Counted from the stretch's first letter, positions 30,371 to 39,712 are shown. The stretch is 64,000 nucleotides of DNA from Streptomyces rhizosphaerihabitans (GCF_025399795.1 NZ_JAODTZ010000011.1:62001-126000), one strand, 5' to 3'. Made by a program: numbers and translations. Notes: a model not told the origin generated them from the letters alone.

Positions 30371-31615
30371 ATGGGAAACGCACGTCCTTTGGTGATCGAC
30401 ACGACCGGACGCGACATCCACGCAGAGGCCGCGCGGATCCGTGAGAGAGGACCAGTAGCCCTGGTGGAGCTGCCCGGCGGGGTGCAGGCCTGGGCGGTGA
30501 GCGGTCCCGAGCTGCTGAAGCGGCTGCTCACCGATCCCCGGGTGTCCAAGGACGCACGGCAGCACTGGCCCCTGCTGGCGAACGGCGTGATCACGTCCGA
30601 GTGGCCGCTGTTCACCTGGGTGTCCGTGGAGAACATGTTCACCGCGTACGGCGGTGAGCACCGGCGCCTGCGCACTCTGGTCTCCAAAGCGTTCACCGCC
30701 CGCCGGACGGCCGCGCTCCAGCCGCGCATCGAGGAGATCACCCGGGAGCTGCTGGACCACGTGGAGAAGGCCGGACGCGGCTCCGAGGTCGTCGACCTGC
30801 GCGAGGAGTTCTGCTATCCGCTGCCGATCCAGGTGATCAGCGAACTGTTCGGACTGCCCGAGGACCGGGGCCCCGAGCTGCGCGAGCTGGTCGACCGCAT
30901 GTTCGCCACCTCCGCCGACCCGGGTGAAATGACAGCCGCCTACGGCCGGTTGCTGGTGATCCTGACCGAACTCGTCGCCGCCAAGCGGACGTCACCCGGC
31001 GACGATCTGACCTCCGGGCTGATCGCGGCCCGCGACGACCAGAACGGCAGCGCGCTCAGCGAGCAGGAGCTGCTGGACACCCTGATCCTCATGATCAGCG
31101 CCGGCCACGAGACGACGGTCAACCTCCTCGACAACGCCGTGCACGCCCTGCTCACCCGTCCCGAACAGCTCGCGCACGTCCGCGAGGGCCGGGCCGGCTG
31201 GGACGACGTGGTCGAGGAGACCCTGCGCGCGGACGCACCGGTCGCGAGCCTCCCGCTGCGGTACGCCGTGGAGGACATCGTCGTCTCCGAGCTCGGCGGC
31301 CCCGAGGGGACCGTGATCACCAAGGGTGAGGCGATCCTCGCCGCGTACGCCGCCGCCGGGCGCGATCCCGGGCGCCACGGCAAGGACGCCGCCGTGTTCG
31401 ACGTCACCCGCGCCGACAAGGAGCACCTCGCCTTCGGTCACGGTGTGCACCGCTGCCTGGGGGCCCCGCTGGGCCGCCTGGAGGCCCTGATCGCGCTTCC
31501 GGCCCTGTTCGAGCGCTTCCCGGACCTCCGGCTCGCCATCCCTGAGGAGGAGCTGACGCCGGTGGACTCCTTCATCTCCAACGGCCACCGCTCTCTTCCG
31601 GTCCGCATCTCCTAG
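30371..31615 (+). CDS. Cytochrome P450, CYP154 type
   Basis: A 414-residue soluble P450. Seen: I-helix AGHETT (244-249), K-helix E283-T-L-R286 and haem loop [10 protein letters not shown] with ligand Cys362. The N-terminal segment with [21 protein letters not shown] spacing and the KDARQHWP stretch are characteristic of CYP154. In Streptomyces, CYP154 and CYP157 genes are often neighbours at conservons, as here, although the two are convergent in this window. Starts at ATG 30371 after GGGAGG. The stop codon lies inside the first copy of a 16-bp tandem repeat. Confidence 0.9.
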   Translation: MGNARPLVIDTTGRDIHAEAARIRERGPVALVELPGGVQAWAVSGPELLKRLLTDPRVSKDARQHWPLLANGVITSEWPLFTWVSVENMFTAYGGEHRRLRTLVSKAFTARRTAALQPRIEEITRELLDHVEKAGRGSEVVDLREEFCYPLPIQVISELFGLPEDRGPELRELVDRMFATSADPGEMTAAYGRLLVILTELVAAKRTSPGDDLTSGLIAARDDQNGSALSEQELLDTLILMISAGHETTVNLLDNAVHALLTRPEQLAHVREGRAGWDDVVEETLRADAPVASLPLRYAVEDIVVSELGGPEGTVITKGEAILAAYAAAGRDPGRHGKDAAVFDVTRADKEHLAFGHGVHRCLGAPLGRLEALIALPALFERFPDLRLAIPEEELTPVDSFISNGHRSLPVRIS

Positions 31616-31648
31616 GGTCCGCATCTCCTGGGGTCCGCCTCTCCCGGC
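31601..31648. repeat. 16-bp tandem repeat, three copies
   Basis: GTCCGCATCTCCTAGG, GTCCGCATCTCCTGGG and GTCCGCCTCTCCCGGC follow each other from 31601 to 31648. The CYP154 stop (TAG, 31613-31615) lies in copy one. Confidence 0.75.
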
Positions 31649-31661
31649 GTCCGGGGCCGGG

Positions 31662-33032
31662 TCACTCCCCGCGCCACCAGGCCGCCGGCCGCGCCCAGCC
31701 GCTCCTCGGGCGGCCGGGCGCGGGGGCCCGGGGCTCTGCGGGAGGCGCCGGGAAAGGCTCGGCCCGCGTCTGCCACGTATCCTCAGGGCGTCCGGCGCCG
31801 GGCCGGCCGCCCTCGGAGCGTCCGACGGCCGGAGCGGGCGGGAAGCTCACCGGCAGTGCGGCGAGTGCGCGGTGGAACGGGCCGGGACGCCACCTCAACC
31901 GCTCGACAGGCACCGTCAGTTCGATGTCGGGGATCCGGTCGAGGAGTTTCTCGACCGCGACGGCCGCGATCAGCCGCGCCGGACCCTGGGCAGGGCAGGT
32001 GTGCGGACCCGCGCTCCACGCCAAGTGGGCCCGGTTGCCGATTCGCTGACTGCCGGCCAGAGCAGGATCCGTGTTCGCGGCGGCGAGGCTCACCACCAGC
32101 GGATCACCCGCGCGCAGCAGCGTGCCCTCGTACACGACGTCGTGCCGCGGGTAGTGCACGGCGTAGTTGGCGATCGGCGGATCGGTCCAGAGCACCTCGT
32201 CGAGGGCGTCCTCCACCGGCAGCGTGCCGCCGGACAGGTCGCCCGCGAAGCGGTCGTCGGACAGCAGCAGACGCAGGCTGTTCGCGATCAGGTTCTGCTG
32301 CGGTTCGGTGCCGGCGCCCATCAGTACGGCGAGGGTGTGGATCATCTCCTCGTCGGTCAGCGCGGCCGGGTGCTCCATCAGCCAGGTCGTCATGTCCGGC
32401 GCGGGTCGCCGCCGCTTCAGCCCGACCAGGTCGAGCAGGGTGGTGGTGAGCAGCTCGTTCGCCTTCTCGGCGTCCACCCCGTCGAAGATCCCGGACATCC
32501 CCTCGACCAGCCGGACACCGTGGCCGACAGGGCAGCCGAAGAGGTGGTTGAAGACGAGCAGCGGCAGGACCTGGGCGTACTCGCCCAGCAGATCCGCCGT
32601 GCCCAGCGGCGCGAACCGGTCGATGAGGGTGTCGGCGCTGCGCTCGGCACAGCCGCGCAGGGTGCTGGACTCGACGCGGGCGAGGGTGTCGGTGATGGCG
32701 CCCCGCAGCCGGCTGTGCTCCTCGCCGTCGGTGAACAGGGCGTTGGGCCGGTACATCATCATCGGGACGACCGGGCTGTCCATCGGGACGGTGCCGTCGG
32801 CGAGGTCCTTCCAGTGCCGCGGGTCCTTGGAGAAGGTCTCCGGACTGCGCAGGACGTGCAGGGCGGCGTCGTACCCGGTGACCAGGGTGGCCCGGACGCC
32901 GGGCGCGAGTTCGACGGGCGCGGTCGGTCCGGCGTCCCGCAGCCGCCGGTAGACCGTGGCGGGATCGGCGGCGAACTCCGGTCCGTACAGGGACTGGTGG
33001 GCCGGGCAGCCGGGGGGCGGTACGGCGTTCAC
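31662..33032 (-). CDS. cvnE: Cytochrome P450 CYP157 type (conservon CvnE)
   Basis: A 456-residue P450-like protein, last gene of the conservon. The haem ligand is Cys346 in SAGPHTCPAQG. The otherwise near-universal K-helix ExxR is E279-V-L-W282 here; loss of this Arg is the published hallmark of the CYP157 family. The I helix has AGTEPQQN instead of AGxxTT. The last 60 residues are Pro/Arg-rich and poorly conserved. Overlap of its ATG with the cvnD stop (33029-33032) shows translational coupling. Catalysis is uncertain, and a regulatory or haem-sensing role is possible. Confidence 0.88.
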   Translation of the reverse strand: MNAVPPPGCPAHQSLYGPEFAADPATVYRRLRDAGPTAPVELAPGVRATLVTGYDAALHVLRSPETFSKDPRHWKDLADGTVPMDSPVVPMMMYRPNALFTDGEEHSRLRGAITDTLARVESSTLRGCAERSADTLIDRFAPLGTADLLGEYAQVLPLLVFNHLFGCPVGHGVRLVEGMSGIFDGVDAEKANELLTTTLLDLVGLKRRRPAPDMTTWLMEHPAALTDEEMIHTLAVLMGAGTEPQQNLIANSLRLLLSDDRFAGDLSGGTLPVEDALDEVLWTDPPIANYAVHYPRHDVVYEGTLLRAGDPLVVSLAAANTDPALAGSQRIGNRAHLAWSAGPHTCPAQGPARLIAAVAVEKLLDRIPDIELTVPVERLRWRPGPFHRALAALPVSFPPAPAVGRSEGGRPGAGRPEDTWQTRAEPFPAPPAEPRAPAPGRPRSGWARPAAWWRGE

Positions 33033-33631
33033 GCGTGCTCCAGTTCGCCGGTGCGGGCCAGCAGATGGGCGACGAGGGCGATCAGTGTCTCGGTGGCGGA
33101 GACCCGGTCGCGGGCGTCGCAGCGCAGCAGCGGGGTGGCGGGCAGCAGGTCGAGGGCCTCGCGCACCTCGTCGAGGCCGTGCCCCGGCCCGTCGTCGAAG
33201 TCGTTCAGGGCGACTGCGTACGGGAGTCCCAACTCCTCCAGTACGCCCATGACTTCGAAGGACTGGTCCAGGCGCCGGGTGTCGGCGAGAACGAGTGCGC
33301 CGAGCGCTCCGCGCGTCAGGTCCTGCCAGAGCCCGGTGAAGCGCCGCTGCCCCGGGGCGCCGAACAGATAGAGGACCAAGGTGTCGTTGAGGGTGACGCG
33401 GCCGAAGTCGAGGGCGACCGTGGTGGTGGTCTTGTCCCGCGTACCCGCCAAGTCGTCCACGAGCGCGCCGGCCTGGGTCATGACCTCCTCGGTGCGCAGC
33501 GGCCGTATCTCGGAGAGCGCGCCGACGAACGTGGTCTTGCCGACCGCGAAGTGGCCCACGACCAGCAGCTTCACGGCGGTCTGCACTCCCTCGGGCAGGT
33601 ACACGGTGTCAGAGTCGGGAGCGGAGTCCAT
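33029..33631 (-). CDS. cvnD: Conservon GTPase-like protein CvnD
   Basis: A 200-residue small-GTPase-like protein. The P-loop GHFAVGKT is at residues 26-33; the switch II area has LFGAPGQRRF, and NDFDDG replaces the usual NKxD. CvnD proteins form a membrane-associated complex with CvnA-C that resembles eukaryotic G-protein signalling and affects development and antibiotic production. It overlaps cvnC by 23 bases and the P450 by four, so it is part of a tightly packed operon cvnA-B-C-D-E. Confidence 0.93.
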   Translation of the reverse strand: MDSAPDSDTVYLPEGVQTAVKLLVVGHFAVGKTTFVGALSEIRPLRTEEVMTQAGALVDDLAGTRDKTTTTVALDFGRVTLNDTLVLYLFGAPGQRRFTGLWQDLTRGALGALVLADTRRLDQSFEVMGVLEELGLPYAVALNDFDDGPGHGLDEVREALDLLPATPLLRCDARDRVSATETLIALVAHLLARTGELEHA

Positions 33632-33974
33632 CGAGGACCTCCTGGAGGATGCGGGTGTCGGACGGCGGCCCGGCGGAGGGGATCGGCGTGCGGGTGACGA
33701 GGTGGCCGCTGTCCATCAGGTCGGCGACCAGCACCTTGGTGACACTGACGGGCAGCTCCAGATGGCCCGCCACCTCGGCCAGCGACAGTGCCCCGGGCCG
33801 GCACAGCTCCATCAGCCGCCGCTTCTCGGGGCTCAGCCCGGTGAGCGGTGGGCCGAGGGCCGCGATCAGCAGCGTGACGAGGTCGAGGGTGTTGCGCGAC
33901 GGATGCGAGCGGCCGCCCGTGACGACGTACGACCGCACCAGCCGCTCCCCGGGACGACGTCCGGGCGGCGTCAT
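33609..33974 (-). CDS. cvnC: DUF742 conservon protein CvnC
   Basis: A 121-residue DUF742 protein. It contains RLVRSYVVTGGRS, LDLVTLL and a winged-helix-like part (SLAEVAGHLELPVSVTKVLV, then LMDSGHLV), consistent with the family. CvnC is a partner of CvnB and CvnD. The ATG at 33974 overlaps the cvnB stop as ATGA. Confidence 0.92.
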   Translation of the reverse strand: MTPPGRRPGERLVRSYVVTGGRSHPSRNTLDLVTLLIAALGPPLTGLSPEKRRLMELCRPGALSLAEVAGHLELPVSVTKVLVADLMDSGHLVTRTPIPSAGPPSDTRILQEVLDGLRSRL

Positions 33975-34384
33975 GCCGGACTGCCGGTGTCCTGCCGGGC
34001 CGGGCTGGTCAGTTCCTTGCCGAGCCGGTCGACCATCTTGTGCATGCGGTAGGTGACCGCCTCCATGTCGACGTCCTCGGTCGTGGACACGGCGAGATGG
34101 GTGCCCTCGCCCGCGGCGACGAGAAAGACGTACCCGTGTGCGAACTCGATCAGGGTCTGCCGCCACGGTGTGTCCGGGCTGCCGCAGAACTCGGCGGTGC
34201 TGCGGCTGATCGACTGCACGCCGGACAGGCCCGCGGCCAGCCGTTCGGCGTCGTCCCGGCCGATGTCCGCGGAGTGGGCGCGGAGCATGCCGTCGGCGGA
34301 CAGCAGGATCGCGTGCCGCGCGTGCGGCACCTTCAGCACCTCGTCGAGCATCCACCCCAGCTCGTTGGTCATGGGCGCGGTCAT
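33971..34384 (-). CDS. cvnB: Roadblock/LC7 protein CvnB
   Basis: A 137-residue roadblock/LC7 protein. The start ELGWMLDEVL, then AILLSADGML and FLVAAGEGTHLAV, show the fold. By analogy with MglB it may regulate nucleotide turnover of CvnD. Its ATG at 34384 overlaps the cvnA stop (34381) as ATGA; the long upstream open frame is antisense noise from cvnA's repeats. Confidence 0.92.
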   Translation of the reverse strand: MTAPMTNELGWMLDEVLKVPHARHAILLSADGMLRAHSADIGRDDAERLAAGLSGVQSISRSTAEFCGSPDTPWRQTLIEFAHGYVFLVAAGEGTHLAVSTTEDVDMEAVTYRMHKMVDRLGKELTSPARQDTGSPA

Positions 34385-36069
34385 CCCTGTGTGCTCCCTT
34401 CGATCCGGTGAGGTGTTTCGTACGACGTCACGGGGGCGCCCGTGGGCATCACGGGGGTCTCCGCCGGCGCCGCGAGGGCATCCGCCGTCGGCACAGAGGC
34501 GTCCGTCGAGGTCCTCAGTGCGCTTGTCGGCGTCGTCGGGGCACTCGCCGGCATCACGAAGGCGTCCGTCGGCGTCACCGGGGCGCGCGTCGGCGTCACG
34601 GGGGAACTCGTCGGCGTCGCCGGAGCACCCCTCGGCGTCACCAGGGCGTCCGCCGACGTCACCGGAGCATCCGTGGACGTCACCGGGGCGTTCGTCGGCG
34701 CGTGGGCTTCCGGGCTCGCGGGAGCGTCGGGCGGCCGCGGGGCGGCCGGTGTTCCGGTGGTGTCCCGCTCCGCGCGGCCGAAGCGGGTGCCGCGGGCGAA
34801 TGCGCCCATGCGCCGGGCGTTCTCCTCGGCCGACCGCGCGCTGACGTCCTCGGCGGGGACGGCGTCGGGCTGTTCGGCGGGGGTCGCCTGCTGCGGGCCG
34901 CGGCGCCGCCGCTTCGGCAGGCCACCGGCCGTCGTCGTCCCGACGGGCTCGGCCGCCCGACGCGTGGGACGCACCGGCGTCACGGATGCCGCCCCCGGAC
35001 CTGCGGGCCGCCCGGCCGCCCGTGAGGGCTCGGCCCGCGGCGGCGCCTCCACCACCGGGGCCAGATGCGTGAGCAGCGTCGACGGCAGGAACACCACGGC
35101 GCGGACACCGCCGTACGGGGACCGCGTGTCCACCGAGACGCTGAACCCGTACCGTGCGGCGAGTACACCGATGACGGCGAAGCCGAACTGCGGCGGATCG
35201 TCGAGCCGGGTCACGTCCACCGGGTCGCGGCCGGCCAGCAGCGCGGCGGCCCGCTCGGTCGCCTGGCCGTCCATACCGACACCGGCGTCGTCGATGACCA
35301 CGCAGGCGCCGTTGTGTGCCGACTGGACGGTGACCTCGACGTTCGTGTTGGGCTGCGAGTGGCGTGCCGCGTTGTCCAGCAGTTCGGCGACGGCGAGGAC
35401 CACCGGTTCGACCGCGCGGCTCTCGACGGCGATGTCGACCTGTCCGTTGACGCGGACGCGCCGGTAGTCGCGGACACGGGAGGTCGCGCCACGCACCACG
35501 TCGATCAGCGCGGAGGTGCTGCGCTGCCGTCCGGGCCAGGAACCGCACAGGACGGCGATCGCCTGGGCACGACGGCCGAACTGGGCGTTGGTGTGGTCGA
35601 TTTCGAGAAGGTCGCGCAGGACGTCGGGGTGGTCGTGCCGGTCCTGCATCTCCGCGATGGACACCTGCTGCTCATTGGCGAGAGCCTGGATCGAACGCAT
35701 CGACGCCTTGAGCGCGGACTTCGCGGACTGGTCGGCACGCGCCTGCGCGTGCCCCACCGCTTCCGAGAAACGTTCGAGGACGCTGTCGAGGTGCTTCGCG
35801 AAGTCCGTGCCGGCCACCCGGGCGTCGAGCGGGCCGGCGGCGGGGACACCCGCGGGAACGTGCTGGTGGGGGGCGTCCTCCAGGGCGGGCAGGCGGACCT
35901 CGGCCAGGTGCCGCAGCTCCTCGTCGCGGACCCGCAGGTCCTCCGTGAGCACGGCGGTCCGTCGGCGCTGTCGCGTGCTGATCCCGCGCTGGCGCAGCAG
36001 CAGCACGGTGACGGCGAGCAGGCCGGCGGCCAGGCACCAGGACGCGGCCTCCGGTATCCGTTCGGTCAT
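34381..36069 (-). CDS. cvnA: Conservon sensor kinase-like protein CvnA
   Basis: A 562-residue membrane protein, first gene of the conservon. One N-terminal transmembrane segment (about 9-26), a helical region (30-190), then a histidine-kinase-type ATPase domain: N box ELLDNAARHS, G1 box IDDAGVGM, G2 region FGFAVIGVLAARYG. No classic phospho-accepting His box is apparent, as usual in CvnA. The C-terminal 200 residues are disordered and end in degenerate repeats of TPTxAPV type (see 34430-34700). The ATG at 36069 is supported by the transmembrane start; upstream is the divergent AraC gene. Confidence 0.9.
   Translation of the reverse strand: MTERIPEAASWCLAAGLLAVTVLLLRQRGISTRQRRRTAVLTEDLRVRDEELRHLAEVRLPALEDAPHQHVPAGVPAAGPLDARVAGTDFAKHLDSVLERFSEAVGHAQARADQSAKSALKASMRSIQALANEQQVSIAEMQDRHDHPDVLRDLLEIDHTNAQFGRRAQAIAVLCGSWPGRQRSTSALIDVVRGATSRVRDYRRVRVNGQVDIAVESRAVEPVVLAVAELLDNAARHSQPNTNVEVTVQSAHNGACVVIDDAGVGMDGQATERAAALLAGRDPVDVTRLDDPPQFGFAVIGVLAARYGFSVSVDTRSPYGGVRAVVFLPSTLLTHLAPVVEAPPRAEPSRAAGRPAGPGAASVTPVRPTRRAAEPVGTTTAGGLPKRRRRGPQQATPAEQPDAVPAEDVSARSAEENARRMGAFARGTRFGRAERDTTGTPAAPRPPDAPASPEAHAPTNAPVTSTDAPVTSADALVTPRGAPATPTSSPVTPTRAPVTPTDAFVMPASAPTTPTSALRTSTDASVPTADALAAPAETPVMPTGAPVTSYETPHRIEGSTQG
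34430..34700. repeat. Degenerate tandem repeat in the 3' end of cvnA
   Basis: Imperfect units of about 24-30 bases built on GGCGTCACCGGGGCG / GTCGGCGTCAC, giving protein repeats such as APVTPTRAPVTPTDA. Because the unit is a multiple of three, all three minus frames and the plus frames also look repetitive, producing false ORFs. Confidence 0.75.
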
Positions 36070-36276
36070 GGTCCTCAAGTCCTCTTGTGCAGAGACACAT
36101 TGCTGGGAAGGAAGCAAGAAAAGTGAGGGGTGGGACGCGAGTTGACGCGGGCGCATGACGGTAGCCCCGCGGCGGTGTCCGCGCTTGCCCCGGCGCGCAA
36201 GGAAGTTGCCGCCATGCGCACCGACTGTGTGCACTAGGCTGACACCGCGTGACTACCCTCACCCACGCGGGAGTTG

Positions 36277-37248
36277 ATGGTGTCGTTGGCTGCGGCGAAC
36301 TACCTGGTGGAGACCCGGTCGACGGGTGCGGTCCAACCGTGGGAGCGGACCGACTTCTGGAGCGAGCACATCGGGTCGTACCAGTCCCGGATGGGCTACC
36401 GGTACAGCCGCACCGACGACTTCCGCGGTGAGACGGTGCGTCAGCGCACAGAGGCGTATCAGCTCGTCAGGTTCCGGTCGGACGAGATCGAGTACAGCAG
36501 GACCGCGCGGCAGGTCCGCGAGGATCCCGACGGGGACTACCGGTTACTGCTGCCGCTGAGCGGGGAGATCATCCTGCGCCAGGACGGTCACGAGGCCCGG
36601 CTGACCCCGGGGACGGGCACGCTCGTCTCGTTCGGGGCGCCCTTCCAGTGCCTCCAGGACGCCTCCGCCCAGGCGTTCGTCCTGACGATCCCGGCGCGCG
36701 AGGTGGACGGCCCGCTGAACCGCAAGTCGCCGCTGGCCACCGCCCTCGACCTGAGCAGGGGTCTCGGCCGCGTCGTCCGCTCGATGCTCGACGGTCTGTA
36801 CGCCGAGCGCGACGATCTCACCGACTCCCAGTTCAACGCCGTGTCCGACCGGGTGGTGGAGCTGGTGTGCATGCTCGCCACCGGCGACGACCGCCCCGAC
36901 GGCGCCCGCCACCTGGCCGACGTGGAGACGGTGGTGCGCCGCCACGTCCGCGAGAACGCCGCCGACCCCGGGCTCACCGGTACGTCCATGGCCCGCACCC
37001 TCGGCTGGTCGCTGCGGCAGATCCAACTGGCCCTGCAGCACGCGGGCACCACCCCCCGCGACCTGATCCGTGAGGAGCGCCTGCGCCTGGTCCGCGAACG
37101 TCTCCAGTGCGGCGACTGCGAACACCTGACCATCACCGATCTGGCCTACGCCTCGGGATTCTCCTCGGCGAGCGCCCTGAGCACCGCGTTCCGGCAGCGC
37201 TTCGGGGTGAGCCCGCGCGAGATGCGCAACGGCGTCCGCGGAACGTGA
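36277..37248 (+). CDS. AraC-family transcriptional regulator
   Basis: A 323-residue regulator with an N-terminal AraC-binding-2-type domain (about 1-190, with GDYRLLLPLSG) and a C-terminal double helix-turn-helix (about 220-320: SMARTLGWSLRQIQLALQ and ITDLAYASGFSSASALSTAF). Effector unknown. It is divergent from the conservon, sharing about 200 bases, and could regulate it; this is only positional. The ATG at 36277 or the GTG at 36280 fits GGGAG at 36269-36273. Confidence 0.9.
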   Translation: MVSLAAANYLVETRSTGAVQPWERTDFWSEHIGSYQSRMGYRYSRTDDFRGETVRQRTEAYQLVRFRSDEIEYSRTARQVREDPDGDYRLLLPLSGEIILRQDGHEARLTPGTGTLVSFGAPFQCLQDASAQAFVLTIPAREVDGPLNRKSPLATALDLSRGLGRVVRSMLDGLYAERDDLTDSQFNAVSDRVVELVCMLATGDDRPDGARHLADVETVVRRHVRENAADPGLTGTSMARTLGWSLRQIQLALQHAGTTPRDLIREERLRLVRERLQCGDCEHLTITDLAYASGFSSASALSTAFRQRFGVSPREMRNGVRGT

Positions 37249-37410
37249 CCACGCGTTCCCCGGGCGTCCGCCACCCGTACGCCCGGTCCGCCTGTCCGCC
37301 GTCGGCACCTCGTCGGCACCTCGTCGGCGCCCCTGCGACGCGCACGGCCTGGGACAATCGGCAGAGGACGGGATCTCGGTCGGAGACGGGCTGCTGGTTC
37401 GGGAGTGGAG

Positions 37411-38280
37411 ATGGATCTGCGGCAGATGGAGGTCGTGGTCGCGGTGGCCGAGGAAGGCGGTTTCACCGCGGCGGCCCAACGGCTGCACGTGGTGCAGTCC
37501 GCCGTGTCGAGCACGGTCCTCGCACTGGAACGGGAGCTGGGCACCCCTCTGTTCGACCGCACCACGCACCGGGTGTTCCTGACCCCGGCGGGCGAGGTCT
37601 TCGTCCCGGCGGCGCGCGCCGCGCTGCGGGCTGCGGAACAGGCGCGGGCCACCGTCGACCTGGTCCGGGGACAGCTGCGGGGCAGGATCACGATCGGCAC
37701 GACGCAGGGCGTCTGGGCCGATCTCCATCGGCCGCTGGCCGCGCTGCGCGCCGAGCATCCGGACGTGGTGGTGCGGTTGCGGCAGGCGTCCGTGACCGAC
37801 ATCCGGCACGCGCTGCGCGAGGGCACCGTCGACCTGGCCGTGGTCGCACTCGACCGGCAGCGGCAGCGCGGTCTGGTGACCCGGCTGCTGTCGTACGAGG
37901 AGATGGTGCTGGTGTCCGCCCCGCGGCGGGCGCTCACCGGAACCGGCCCGGACGGCACGGTCACGCTCACCGAGACCGCCCGGCTGCCGCTGGTGGACTT
38001 CACACCGGGCTGGGCGATCCGCCTCTGCGTGGACCGGGCGTTCCGTGCCGCCGCCGTGGAACGGGAGACGACCTTCGAGGTCGACGACATCGTCGCCGCG
38101 GCCGAACTCGTCCGGGGCGACCTGGGCGTCTGTGTCATGCCCGCCTCGATCGCCGGGCAGTTCCCCGACCTCAGCACCCACGCCTTCGCCCGGCACGCGC
38201 CCCACTGGAAGATCATGCTCGTCCTCCCCCGCGGCGACACCCCTCCGGCGGTCACCGCGCTGCTGCGGCACATGCCCTGA
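37411..38280 (+). CDS. LysR-family transcriptional regulator
   Basis: A 289-residue LysR regulator: N-terminal helix-turn-helix (MEVVVAVAEEGGFTAAAQRL, residues 6-25; HVVQSAVSSTVLALE) and the two-lobed effector domain (about 90-289). It is convergent with the YhgE-type transporter gene (37-base gap). The ATG at 37411 follows GGGAG at 37401-37405. LysR regulators usually act on a divergent gene, but the upstream neighbour (AraC) is in the same direction, so its target is not obvious. Confidence 0.92.
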   Translation: MDLRQMEVVVAVAEEGGFTAAAQRLHVVQSAVSSTVLALERELGTPLFDRTTHRVFLTPAGEVFVPAARAALRAAEQARATVDLVRGQLRGRITIGTTQGVWADLHRPLAALRAEHPDVVVRLRQASVTDIRHALREGTVDLAVVALDRQRQRGLVTRLLSYEEMVLVSAPRRALTGTGPDGTVTLTETARLPLVDFTPGWAIRLCVDRAFRAAAVERETTFEVDDIVAAAELVRGDLGVCVMPASIAGQFPDLSTHAFARHAPHWKIMLVLPRGDTPPAVTALLRHMP

Positions 38281-38317
38281 GGACGGGCTCCGCCGAGCGG
38301 TGGCCGTGGGGTGCCGG

Positions 38318-39712
38318 TCAGGCGGATCCGGCGGGCTGGGGGGTCAGGCGGTGCAGGCCCTTGCGGTCGTAGTAGCGGGTCATCGCGAAGCCGAAGAGAA
38401 GGGCGAGCACGGCGCCGACGCCGATCATGAGCCAGGCCCTGCCGAGGCCGGCCTCGGCCCGCGCGTCGAAGAAGAGGATGGCGCGCACCCCGTCGCTGAG
38501 CTGGCGCATGGGCTCGAAGACGGACAGGAAGCGGTAGAACCCGGGCACCGCCTGGAGCGGGACGGTGGCTCCCGAGGACGGCAGACCCAGCACGATGAAC
38601 ACGAACATGGACACGAGCTGTCCGATCCCGCCGAAGGCCGCGTTGATCGCCTGGACGCCCAGTCCGACGGCGAGGCTCGCGCAGTAGGAGTAGATCCACA
38701 GCAACGGCAGGTGGGTGGCGTCCATGCCGAGGATCGCGACGGTGGCCAGCATGACCAGGGAGACCGTGAGCACGGTGATACCCGCGGTCATGACCATTTT
38801 CAGGAGCAGGGTCTGGGTCCGGCTGATCGGCACGGTCGGGCGGCGGGTGTGCCAGGGGCCGATCTCGTTGTCGGCGTATCCGAGGGCCGTGTCGACGCCG
38901 GTACTGATGAGGTTGCCGCCGAGGAACCCGGCCAGCACCAGGAGCAGGGTGTAGTAGAACGCGCTCAGCCCGAGACCGCTGTGGTCGCCGATGGGGTGCC
39001 CCACCCGGGTGACGACCTCGACGGGGTCGGCGAGGAGCAGCCGCGTGGTGGAGTCCGCCTTCGCGGTCGCGGGCGAGGCCGTGAGTTCCTTGCCGATGGA
39101 AGCGGAGGCCTGCTGCGCGGCGGCCGTGGTGATCCGGCTGGCCAGCGACGAACCGAGGCTGCCCATACCGGGGTTGGTCAGCACCGTCATGGTGGGCCGG
39201 ACCCTGGCGTTCGCGGTGGTCAGCGCGGTCAGGGAGTCGGTGAAGTCCCTGGGGACGACCAGGGCACCGTAGATCTTGCCCGAGGAGAGTTCGTCCTGGG
39301 CCTGCGCACGGGTGAGTCTGCGCCAGCCGGCCGCACCGGAAGTGTCGCTCGCGACGACGGCCGCGGTGACCTGGGTGCCCACGTTCTGCCGCTGCCCCGG
39401 AGGGGGCTTGCCGGTGTCCTCGTTGACCAGGCCGATCGGCAGGTCGTGCAGATGCCGGTTCGGGTTGACGATGCCGCCCATGTAGAGCAACGACAGCAGG
39501 AGCGCGAGCAGCCCCGTCAGTACGGTGGGCACCACCCACAGCTTCGGACGACGCAGGAGCGCGGCGGCACGCGCCTGGGCGGGTGCGGCGACATGGTCAC
39601 CCCGGCCGGCGTCCGAGCCGCCGGGGCCGCCGGTACGCAGGGCGTCACCGCCGCCCGTACCCGTGGCGTCCTCGTCGCCGTCGTCCGCGAGGTGGTTGTT
39701 GTCGGCGTCCAT
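38318..39712 (-). CDS. YhgE/Pip or DUF3533-type membrane transport protein
   Basis: A 464-residue membrane protein: acidic N-terminus, first transmembrane segment (about 60-80), a large extracellular domain (80-225), then five or six helices (about 230-445). The arrangement and GLVNEDTG, YGALVVPRDFT motifs match YhgE/Pip and SNG1 (DUF3533) proteins, ABC-2-like permeases implicated in export of or resistance to toxic compounds and, in firmicutes, in phage or type VII functions. No ATPase gene is adjacent. The ATG is at 39712. Confidence 0.85.
   Translation of the reverse strand: MDADNNHLADDGDEDATGTGGGDALRTGGPGGSDAGRGDHVAAPAQARAAALLRRPKLWVVPTVLTGLLALLLSLLYMGGIVNPNRHLHDLPIGLVNEDTGKPPPGQRQNVGTQVTAAVVASDTSGAAGWRRLTRAQAQDELSSGKIYGALVVPRDFTDSLTALTTANARVRPTMTVLTNPGMGSLGSSLASRITTAAAQQASASIGKELTASPATAKADSTTRLLLADPVEVVTRVGHPIGDHSGLGLSAFYYTLLLVLAGFLGGNLISTGVDTALGYADNEIGPWHTRRPTVPISRTQTLLLKMVMTAGITVLTVSLVMLATVAILGMDATHLPLLWIYSYCASLAVGLGVQAINAAFGGIGQLVSMFVFIVLGLPSSGATVPLQAVPGFYRFLSVFEPMRQLSDGVRAILFFDARAEAGLGRAWLMIGVGAVLALLFGFAMTRYYDRKGLHRLTPQPAGSA

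Noticed and set aside
29564..31615. 683-residue plus-strand ORF fused to CYP154
   Set aside because: The first 269 codons overlap the DUF6230/DUF6114 genes in another frame; the P450 starts at 30371 with its own ribosome site.
33971..35548. 525-residue ORF containing CvnB
   Set aside because: Its upstream part is antiparallel-looking repeat sequence from cvnA in a second frame; CvnB begins at 34384.
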